In this document: positions 1 to 5,335 of the stretch, piece by piece
Layout: each line of letters begins with the position of its first letter
Position numbering within the stretch: position 1 is the first letter of the stretch
From: Flavobacteriales bacterium UBA2798
Lineage (GTDB): Bacteria; Bacteroidota; Bacteroidia; Flavobacteriales_D; UBA2798
Assembly: GCA_002351955.1 (NCBI GenBank)
Contig: DEHO01000042.1
Span: forward strand, 1,574 to 9,514
Direction of reading: 5' to 3'
Length of the DNA stretch: 7,941 nucleotides
Position numbers and translations under genes: made by a program
The notes under the pieces: generated by a model
What the model was told of the DNA's origin: nothing
Database searches by the model: none
Seen by the model: only the letters and a program-made list of their open reading frames with translations

Positions 1-69
1 ACCGGTGCGCTTAGCTGCGAAGACTACAACAAATTGCTGAAAGGTCAGCTAAAGGCTAGCACACAATAA
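1..69 (+). CDS. C-terminal end of an unidentified protein (partial)
   Basis: The first 22 codons read openly to a TAA at 67-69 and give a plausible soluble C-terminus, TGALSCEDYNKLLKGQLKAS followed by TQ. The 5' part lies outside the window. The peptide is too short for me to assign a family, and it shows no membrane segment. It is on the same strand as trhO and stops 39 bases before the preferred trhO start. A promoter-like box lies in that gap, so trhO need not depend on read-through from this gene. That the fragment is coding is inferred from the open frame, its composition and the sensible position of the stop. Confidence 0.55.
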   Translation, partial: TGALSCEDYNKLLKGQLKASTQ

Positions 70-82
70 ATCGCAAAAATGC

Positions 83-90
83 TACCTTTG
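83..90 (+). promoter_or_regulatory. Candidate -7 promoter box for trhO (TACCTTTG)
   Basis: TACCTTTG matches the Bacteroidota -7 consensus TAnnTTTG at every defined position. It ends 18 bases before the ATG at 109, which would give a short leader of roughly a dozen bases. I find no good TTTG -33 partner 17-23 bases upstream, so the call rests on the -7 box and its position. The box lies inside the longer reading frame that starts at ATG 79, which argues that the frame starts at 109. Confidence 0.5.
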
Positions 91-108
91 TGCGTCAAAT
101 CGTGCAAA

Positions 109-1185
109 ATGGCCCTTTTCAATCGTGTTAACGGCAAAGTTCTGAAAGAACAACTGCGCAACAGCAGCGAACCGCGCACCACTATTTCATTTTATAAGTA
201 CCATCAGTTAGCTGATCCGGCCTCTTTCCGCAACGAACTTTACAAAAGATTTGATCAGATTGGCGTGTGTGGCCGCATCTATGTGGCCCATGAAGGCATC
301 AACGCGCAGATTAGTGTACCAACCCACCAGTTTGAACAATTTAAGACAGAACTGTATGCCATCGAATTTTTGAATGGCGTTAGATTAAATCTTGCGGTTG
401 AAGATGACGGCAAATCGTTTTTTAAACTTAAAATTCTGGTTCGCAAAAAGATCGTAGCCGATGGCTTAAACGATGCTACTTTCGATGTAACCAATAGTGG
501 TAAACACGTATCGGCAAAAGAGTTTAATGAGTTAGCTGAAAACCCGAACACGGTTATTGTGGACATGCGCAATCATTACGAAAGCGAAGTCGGTCATTTT
601 GAAGGTGCCCTGCTACCCGATGCCGATACCTTTAAAGAAGAACTCCCGATGGTACTCGATCAACTAAAGGGAAAGGAAGACAAAAAGGTTCTATTGTATT
701 GCACAGGCGGAGTTCGTTGTGAAAAAGCCAGTGCTTTTTTAAAGCATCACGGATTTCAGGATGTCAACCAATTGCACGGAGGCATCATCGATTATGTACG
801 ACAAATCCGCACCGAACAGCTTCCTTCACGTTTCATTGGTAAAAACTTTGTTTTCGATGAACGATTGGGAGAACGGATCACCAACGATATCATTGCCAAA
901 TGTCATCAATGCGGAAGCCCCTGTGATGATCATACCAATTGTGCGAATGATGCTTGTCATTTGTTGTTTATTCAATGCAGCGAATGCAAGGCAAAATTTG
1001 ATGGTTGTTGTACACCGGCTTGCCGGGACATCCTCCATCTACCTGAAAACGAACAACGTCGCATCCGAAGGGAAATAGGCAAAAACGATTCGCTCAGTGT
1101 ATATAAAAGCCGACTCCGGCCCAACTTGAGCGCATTGATTGCGGAAGGAAAAACAAGTTGGAAACTGCATGAGTCCAAACAATAA
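109..1185 (+). CDS. trhO: tRNA uridine(34) hydroxylase TrhO (rhodanese family, YceA/UPF0176)
   Basis: TrhO enzymes hydroxylate uridine 34 in the tRNA anticodon wobble position to 5-hydroxyuridine using O2, the first step toward cmo5U or mo5U; they act in the cytoplasm. From ATG 109 the protein has 358 residues, close to the roughly 350 of E. coli YceA. An N-terminal domain (about 13-105) holds the conserved stretches TTISFYKY and VAHEGINAQIS. A rhodanese domain (about 130-231) holds the active-site loop CTGGVRCEKAS with the expected cysteines C198 and C204, then the HGGI motif near 223-226. The C-terminal part has ten cysteines between C265 and C305 (CHQCGSPC, CSEC, CC, C), as is usual in this family. 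The frame is open from ATG 79, adding ten residues (MLPLCVKSCK), but family members start near MALFNRV and a promoter box sits in the extension. No Shine-Dalgarno site is visible. Function is by family resemblance; confidence is high. Confidence 0.94.
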   Translation: MALFNRVNGKVLKEQLRNSSEPRTTISFYKYHQLADPASFRNELYKRFDQIGVCGRIYVAHEGINAQISVPTHQFEQFKTELYAIEFLNGVRLNLAVEDDGKSFFKLKILVRKKIVADGLNDATFDVTNSGKHVSAKEFNELAENPNTVIVDMRNHYESEVGHFEGALLPDADTFKEELPMVLDQLKGKEDKKVLLYCTGGVRCEKASAFLKHHGFQDVNQLHGGIIDYVRQIRTEQLPSRFIGKNFVFDERLGERITNDIIAKCHQCGSPCDDHTNCANDACHLLFIQCSECKAKFDGCCTPACRDILHLPENEQRRIRREIGKNDSLSVYKSRLRPNLSALIAEGKTSWKLHESKQ

Positions 1186-1204
1186 GGCTTGTATTTAAGG
1201 CTTG
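1183..1204 (+). repeat. Direct repeat TAAGGCTTG (two copies)
   Basis: TAAGGCTTG occurs at 1183-1191 and again at 1196-1204, separated by TATT. The first copy overlaps the trhO stop codon. Together they cover and flank the -33 region of the candidate promoter at 1188-1219. Two in-phase sites 13 bases apart in that position could bind a regulator, but this is inference; a chance repeat is possible. Confidence 0.4.
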
Positions 1205-1219
1205 CTTTGGTTAAATTTG
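1188..1219 (+). promoter_or_regulatory. Candidate promoter P1 for hmgA-hpd (CTTG-N20-TAAATTTG)
   Basis: TAAATTTG at 1212-1219 is a full match to the Bacteroidota -7 consensus TAnnTTTG. CTTG at 1188-1191 provides a three-of-four match to the -33 TTTG with a 20-base spacer, within the accepted range. Transcription would start near 1223-1227 and give a leader of about 140 bases before hmgA. The promoter lies just after the trhO stop, so it would make the tyrosine genes independent of trhO. Confidence 0.5.
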
Positions 1220-1312
1220 TTGAACCATGAACCTGATGTTTACCAGCTCGCGTTTTACCCTCACCGAATTTAAACGGGTGAATCGCCGTAATCCGGAATG
1301 AAGCTGAATTGC

Positions 1313-1345
1313 TTTGGATCGCTATGATCCTTCTCGCTATTTTTC
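1313..1345 (+). promoter_or_regulatory. Candidate proximal promoter P2 for hmgA (TTTG-N21-TATTTTTC)
   Basis: TTTG at 1313-1316 and TATTTTTC at 1338-1345 are 21 bases apart; the -7 box differs from TAnnTTTG only at the last base. It ends 18 bases before the hmgA ATG, the same distance as the trhO box from its start. A GGATC-GCTAT-GATCC inverted repeat (1316-1330) lies in the spacer. It competes with P1 as the main start site; sequence alone cannot decide between them. Confidence 0.35.
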
Positions 1346-1363
1346 ACACTCTAAAATTTAGTT

Positions 1364-2521
1364 ATGCCGATCTATCATAAACTGGGGAATTTTCCTCAGA
1401 AAAGACATACTGTGTTTCAACAGAAAAACGGGCGCTATTATTACGAGCAGCTTTTCGGTACAGAAGGGTTCAGCGGAATGTCGTCTTTGCTCTATCATGT
1501 TCACCGTCCCACGCAGGTAAAAGAAATTCTTCGTTCGTACGATGTTAGTCCGAAGATTGCGGTTCAGAAAAACATCAAGGCGATGTTATTGAAAGGATTT
1601 GAGGTTAAACCTGCCGATGATTTTTTGGAAAGTCGCAAAGCATTGCTGGTAAACAGCGATTGTATTACCGGACTGGCAGCTCCCCGCAAATCAATGAAGG
1701 ACTATTTTTACAAGAACGCGGATGCTGATGAAATGATCTTCATTCACAAGGGAAAAGGCAAACTGCGCACCTTTATGGGGAATATCGACTTCGAATACGG
1801 CGATTATCTGATTATTCCGCGTGGTATGATTTACCAGATGGAGTTTGAAGATGATAACAACCGTTTGCTGTTCCTGGAAAGCTATCATCCCATTTATACT
1901 CCGAAACGCTATAAAAATTCGCACGGACAATTACTGGAGCATTCACCGTTTTGCGAACGCGATTTTAAGTTGCCTTCCGAAATAGAAACGCATGATGAAA
2001 AAGGCGACTTCATCATCAAGATTAAAAAAGAAGGAATGATACACGAAGTGGTGTACGCCACTCATCCCTTTGATGTGATTGGTTGGGACGGATACAATTT
2101 CCCCTGGGGATTTTCCATCCACAACTTCGAGCCCATTACCGGACGCGTACACCAGCCACCACCGGTACATCAAACATTTGAAACCAGCGCATTTGTTGTT
2201 TGTTCGTTTTGTCCGCGTCTATACGATTATCACCCCGCTGCAATTCCTGCGCCCTACAATCACAGCAATATCGACAGCGATGAGGTTTTGTATTATGTAG
2301 ATGGTGATTTTATGAGCCGGAATAATATTGAGCAAGGACACATCACGCTGCATCCGAAAGGAATTCCGCACGGACCTGCACCCGGAGCAATGGAGCGTTC
2401 CATAGGACAAAAAGAAACACAAGAACTCGCTGTTATGATCGATACGTTTCGTCCGCTGATGGTAACCGAAGAAGCCTTACGCATTGATGATGGTCAGTAT
2501 TACAAGAGCTGGACAGAATAA
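1364..2521 (+). CDS. hmgA: Homogentisate 1,2-dioxygenase
   Basis: The enzyme opens the ring of homogentisate with O2 to give 4-maleylacetoacetate, the second of two aromatic-ring steps of tyrosine and phenylalanine breakdown; it is a cytoplasmic non-haem Fe(II) cupin protein. The 385-residue product is shorter than human HGD (445), as in many bacterial homologues. Family landmarks are clear: YHKLGNFPQKRHTVF at the N-terminus, GWDGYNFPW in the middle, and a C-terminal iron site. Likely ligands are H300 in PYNHSN, E307 in SDEVLYY and H336 in HPKGIPHGP; H269 in VHQTFET fits the conserved catalytic-base position. The spacing H300 to E307 is seven, one more than in the human enzyme, so the glutamate assignment assumes a one-residue gap. 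ATG 1364 fits the family N-terminus; no Shine-Dalgarno site is seen. It is followed after 62 bases by hpd, which makes its substrate, so the two are probably one operon. Confidence 0.93.
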   Translation: MPIYHKLGNFPQKRHTVFQQKNGRYYYEQLFGTEGFSGMSSLLYHVHRPTQVKEILRSYDVSPKIAVQKNIKAMLLKGFEVKPADDFLESRKALLVNSDCITGLAAPRKSMKDYFYKNADADEMIFIHKGKGKLRTFMGNIDFEYGDYLIIPRGMIYQMEFEDDNNRLLFLESYHPIYTPKRYKNSHGQLLEHSPFCERDFKLPSEIETHDEKGDFIIKIKKEGMIHEVVYATHPFDVIGWDGYNFPWGFSIHNFEPITGRVHQPPPVHQTFETSAFVVCSFCPRLYDYHPAAIPAPYNHSNIDSDEVLYYVDGDFMSRNNIEQGHITLHPKGIPHGPAPGAMERSIGQKETQELAVMIDTFRPLMVTEEALRIDDGQYYKSWTE

Positions 2522-2583
2522 CATTCAGCAAAAAAGAAATTCACTTATCACCAAACTTCCGCAAGGAAAAAACAAAATAAGCC

Positions 2584-3729
2584 ATGGCTAAAGAAGTAAA
2601 AAACGTTGAATACGGTCTTGAAAAGATTTTTGAAGGCGCGCAGGATTTTCTGCCTTTGTTGGGAACTGATTATGTAGAGTTTTATGTAGGCAATGCCAAA
2701 CAGGCAGCACACTATTACAAAACTGCATTCGGATTTCAGTCACACGCCTACTCCGGTCTTGAAACCGGCAATCGCGAAAGAGTTTCTTATGTTTTAAAAC
2801 AAGACAAAATACGCATTGTGCTTACCACCGCACTCAACAGCAATTCGCCGATCGGAGAGCATGTAAAAAAACACGGCGACGGAGTTAAAGTAGTTGCATT
2901 GTGGGTTGAAGATGCACGAAAAGCATTTGAAGAAACCACCAAGCGTGGCGCAAAACCATTTATGGAACCGGTTGTAGAAAAAGACGAACACGGAGAGGTT
3001 GTGCGTTCAGGAATTTACACTTACGGAGAGACGGTGCATATGTTTGTTGAGCGAAAAAATTACAAGGGCGCATTTCTACCCGGATTTGTAGAATGGAAAA
3101 GCGATTACAATCCTTCATCCGTTGGCTTGAAATTCATCGACCACATGGTGGGCAATGTTGAACTTGGGGAAATGAATAAGTGGTCGAAGTTTTATGAGGA
3201 AGTCATGGGCTTTGCCAATCTTATCACCTTCGACGATAAAGATATTTCAACGGAATACACTGCGTTGATGAGTAAGGTGATGACCAACGGAAATGGTCGC
3301 ATCAAATTCCCGATCAACGAACCTGCCGAAGGAAAAAAGAAATCACAGATCGAAGAATACCTCGATTTCTACAAAGGAGCAGGCTGTCAGCACATCGCTA
3401 TTGCCACCAATGATATTGTTCATTCGGTAAGCGAAATGCGCAAACGAGGTGTTGAATTTCTGTATGTTCCCGGAACCTATTACGATAACGTAAAAGACCG
3501 CGTTGGAATTATTGAAGAAGATTTGCAAAAGCTAAAATCACTTGGCATAATGGTGGACCGCGATGAAGACGGTTATCTCCTGCAGATCTTCACCAAACCG
3601 GTAGAAGATCGTCCAACCTTGTTCTTCGAAATCATTCAACGCAAAGGCGCCAACTCGTTTGGAAAAGGAAATTTCCAGGCCCTGTTTGAGTCGATTGAAG
3701 CGGAGCAGGCGCGTAGAGGAACATTGTAA
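2584..3729 (+). CDS. hpd: 4-hydroxyphenylpyruvate dioxygenase
   Basis: The enzyme converts 4-hydroxyphenylpyruvate and O2 to homogentisate and CO2, the committed step of tyrosine breakdown; its product is the substrate of HmgA encoded just upstream. The 381-residue protein has the expected two vicinal-oxygen-chelate halves: N-terminal about 23-150 (DYVEFYVGNAKQAAHYYKTAFGF) and catalytic C-terminal about 180-355. The Fe(II) facial triad is visible as H187 (FIDHMVGNV), H270 (CQHIAIAT) and E349 (LFFEIIQRKG). From memory these positions are the same as in Streptomyces avermitilis HPPD. The C-terminal gate region with GKGNFQALFESIE is also present. No promoter-like pair is evident in the 62-base gap after hmgA, in line with co-transcription. 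An AAGGA at 2563-2567 is too far (16 bases) from the ATG to be a normal ribosome site. A strong terminator follows the stop. Later pathway genes (isomerase, fumarylacetoacetase) are not in the window. Confidence 0.97.
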   Translation: MAKEVKNVEYGLEKIFEGAQDFLPLLGTDYVEFYVGNAKQAAHYYKTAFGFQSHAYSGLETGNRERVSYVLKQDKIRIVLTTALNSNSPIGEHVKKHGDGVKVVALWVEDARKAFEETTKRGAKPFMEPVVEKDEHGEVVRSGIYTYGETVHMFVERKNYKGAFLPGFVEWKSDYNPSSVGLKFIDHMVGNVELGEMNKWSKFYEEVMGFANLITFDDKDISTEYTALMSKVMTNGNGRIKFPINEPAEGKKKSQIEEYLDFYKGAGCQHIAIATNDIVHSVSEMRKRGVEFLYVPGTYYDNVKDRVGIIEEDLQKLKSLGIMVDRDEDGYLLQIFTKPVEDRPTLFFEIIQRKGANSFGKGNFQALFESIEAEQARRGTL

Positions 3730-3740
3730 TTTTCCCTCTC

Positions 3741-3780
3741 AAACGGCAGAGAAATACACTATTTCTCTGCCGTTTTCTTT
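3741..3780 (+). terminator. Rho-independent terminator of hmgA-hpd, overlapping the 3' end of the convergent gene
   Basis: The arms at 3741-3755 (AAACGGCAGAGAAAT) and 3761-3775 (ATTTCTCTGCCGTTT) are exact reverse complements, giving a 15-bp stem with a 5-base loop ACACT. On the plus strand the stem ends in a T-rich run, TTTTCTTT at 3773-3780, 12 bases after the hpd stop begins the spacer. On the minus strand the run after the stem is GAGAGGG, so the hairpin should terminate mainly plus-strand transcription, with at most weak activity the other way. The right arm encodes the last residues of the convergent minus-strand protein, and that gene's stop codon (3759-3761) falls across the loop and stem base. 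Confidence 0.88.
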
Positions 3781-5171
3781 ATGAATACAAAAGAAATCAG
3801 GTGATTCAATTCATCTCGATCTACTGATTTTAAACGCGAGGAAATCGATTCTATAAAATTGTCAATTCCCGCTTCGGAATACTCCTCCTTCATCTTTCGG
3901 AAATGGTCGAGAATAATCGTCTCGGGTTCGCCAGGATCATTGAGTTTTCGGAAGTAGAGGTAAGTATTGCGCACAAGGTATTCGAGGTATTCAAAATTAC
4001 CCAGTCGAAACTGTACGTACACATTTAATACGCGCACCAGGTTTTGAATATCTCTTCTCACCTCCGGTTTAGGTATTTGAAAAAACAATTGGATTTCCTT
4101 TTGCGCTTTTTTGAATTCAGCGGTATTGATGTAAGCTGCAATGAGCAAATATTTGATCTCGAGTAATTCATCCGGCCGTACCAGAGATTCATATTTTGCT
4201 TTCAGGTTTTCAAAATCTGCTGCAATCACTTCAAGTTCCGAATAATCAGAAAAGGTAAGTGACGATAGCAGTCGATTGATCAGCAATCTCACCTCTTTTC
4301 GGGCATTCATGTAGGTACCTTTTACCTGAAAAACAGTCAAGGTTTTAAAATATTCCAAAAAAGCCTTATCATTTTTAATTCGGATGGAAACCTCCATGAT
4401 GTTGGACAAAGCATTGATGTAGTTTTGCGGATCTGATTCAATGATTTCTTTGTTCTGTTCGAGCAAATGCAATCGTAGCTTCGACCAGGAATAGGAGGCA
4501 TTCCAATCACCGCAATAAGTTTTCAATATACTTAATATCCGACAAAACAAAATTTCAGCATTGGGAGATCGGAATTTTCGATTTGATTTCAGTTCCGGAT
4601 TTTTTAGCAGCTTAAGTGCGTGTTTCTCCAATTGACGATCTGAAATCTCTTTTTTTCGCAACGAAAGCTCATACACCTCGCAATACACATATTCGAGTCT
4701 GTAATACTCATTCATATCATCCATTAAATCCATCTGTCTGTCGATTGCATCCCGGTACCCTTTAACATTTCCATCTGAAAATGACATCCGCTTGATCCAG
4801 TTTAAGCGATCGATGGCGAGAACGGCATCTGCGTCTTTGCGACCAATCAACTTACCTGGATTTGCCTCATGAAGCAATCCCCTCAAATGCATCATTTCAA
4901 AACGCGAAATTTCCGTTCGTTTGCGTATTCCAGGAACGTTACCGGAATGATAGCGAACAAGAATCTCTTCCAGCAGATCGATCAGGTACGATTTCATTCG
5001 TGAATAATGCCTGATCTCATCGACCATTATTTTTTTTCGGCCCGTGTAGTAATCATAAATCTGAACATAAACAGAAGTCTCTGCTTTCCCTCCAACAGAT
5101 ATTTCATGCCGGATATAGGATTTCTCCCTTTGGTCAAGAGAATCGATTAAACGCTGCAATTTATCGGCCAT
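3759..5171 (-). CDS. Hypothetical all-helical (TPR-like) cytoplasmic protein, 470 residues
   Basis: I do not recognise a named family. The product has no signal peptide, no membrane segment and almost no glycine- or proline-rich stretches; it reads as long amphipathic helices rich in Leu, Lys, Glu and Arg, such as YRLEYVYCEVYELSLRKKEI, YLLIAAYINTAEFKKAQKEI and VLNVYVQFRLGNFEYLEYLV. The last two look like degenerate TPR hairpins, which suggests an alpha-solenoid and a protein-binding role. The N-terminus (LQRLIDSLDQREKSYIRHE, about 5-23, then helices to about 78 ending VRYHSG) resembles, from memory, a group of uncharacterised Bacteroidota proteins that start with a pattern like LxxLIxSLxxxEKxYFK. 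No catalytic or DNA-binding motif is evident. The ATG at 5171 is the first in frame and sits just after a promoter-like pair. It is transcribed toward hpd and away from the secreted-protein gene; neither neighbour suggests a function. Confidence 0.85.
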   Translation of the reverse strand: MADKLQRLIDSLDQREKSYIRHEISVGGKAETSVYVQIYDYYTGRKKIMVDEIRHYSRMKSYLIDLLEEILVRYHSGNVPGIRKRTEISRFEMMHLRGLLHEANPGKLIGRKDADAVLAIDRLNWIKRMSFSDGNVKGYRDAIDRQMDLMDDMNEYYRLEYVYCEVYELSLRKKEISDRQLEKHALKLLKNPELKSNRKFRSPNAEILFCRILSILKTYCGDWNASYSWSKLRLHLLEQNKEIIESDPQNYINALSNIMEVSIRIKNDKAFLEYFKTLTVFQVKGTYMNARKEVRLLINRLLSSLTFSDYSELEVIAADFENLKAKYESLVRPDELLEIKYLLIAAYINTAEFKKAQKEIQLFFQIPKPEVRRDIQNLVRVLNVYVQFRLGNFEYLEYLVRNTYLYFRKLNDPGEPETIILDHFRKMKEEYSEAGIDNFIESISSRLKSVDRDELNHLISFVFIKKTAEK

Positions 5172-5183
5172 ATTAAATGTAAG

Positions 5184-5213
5184 AAAATTTATTGTATTAA
5201 TCTATATTTCAAA
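5184..5213 (-). promoter_or_regulatory. Candidate promoter for the minus-strand gene (TTTG-N18-TAAATTTT)
   Basis: Read on the minus strand, TTTG (complement of 5210-5213) is followed after 18 bases by TAAATTTT (complement of 5184-5191), a match to TAnnTTTG at all but the last base. It ends 12 bases before the ATG, which would give a very short leader. The region is strongly AT-rich, so a chance match is quite possible. Confidence 0.33.
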
Positions 5214-5226
5214 TAATTAAAAACAC

Positions 5227-5251
5227 TATTTACATCTATAAAATGTAAATA
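5227..5251. repeat. Inverted repeat TATTTACAT-N7-ATGTAAATA in the divergent intergenic region
   Basis: The arms 5227-5235 and 5243-5251 are exact reverse complements (9 bp) around a 7-base centre, CTATAAA. A further copy of the half-site core AAATGTAA is at 5175-5182, directly before the start of the minus-strand gene. The position between two divergent genes and the dyad form fit an operator for a dimeric regulator. It could also be a weak hairpin or a by-product of AT-rich composition. No regulator is encoded in the window. Confidence 0.45.
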
Positions 5252-5270
5252 TATGATTAAATTCTGTCGG

Positions 5271-5298
5271 TTTGATCCGTTGATCCGAAGTAAATTGT
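5271..5298 (+). promoter_or_regulatory. Weak promoter candidate for the secreted-protein gene
   Basis: TTTG at 5271-5274 is followed after 16 bases by TAAATTGT at 5291-5298, a six-of-eight resemblance to TAnnTTTG with a slightly short spacer. It is the best pair I find between the inverted repeat and the ATG at 5336 and would give a leader of roughly 30 bases. The match is poor; the true promoter could lie elsewhere in 5172-5335. Confidence 0.2.
5272..5287 (+). repeat. Tandem octamer TTGATCCG x2
   Basis: TTGATCCG at 5272-5279 is repeated without a gap at 5280-5287. Both copies lie in the otherwise AT-rich leader of the secreted-protein gene, about 50 bases before its start and at the spacer of the weak promoter candidate. 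It may be a binding site or a simple slippage duplication; sequence alone cannot tell. Confidence 0.4.
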
Positions 5299-5335
5299 AT
5301 TCACTAAAAACAGAACGGAATTTAATTCTCTCTCT

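Noticed and set aside
761..1078. 105-codon plus-strand frame inside trhO, and minus-strand frames at 279-572, 826-1038 and 972-1178
   Set aside because: Out of phase with, or antisense to, trhO, whose conserved motifs cover the whole region.
1271..1287. Imperfect hairpin TCACCG...CGGGTGA in the hmgA leader as a riboswitch or attenuator stem
   Set aside because: A 6-bp stem with a bulge and no partner structures; no known riboswitch consensus is recognisable.
1316..1330. GGATC-GCTAT-GATCC inverted repeat as a terminator for trhO
   Set aside because: Only a 5-bp stem with no T-run directly after it, and 130 bases beyond the trhO stop; it is too weak to call a terminator.
2563..2567. AAGGA as a Shine-Dalgarno site for hpd
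   Set aside because: It is 16 bases before the ATG, outside normal spacing, and Bacteroidota seldom rely on such sites.
1364..3729. Signs of horizontal transfer around hmgA-hpd
   Set aside because: No integrase, transposase, flanking repeats or tRNA gene, and base composition looks like that of the neighbouring genes.
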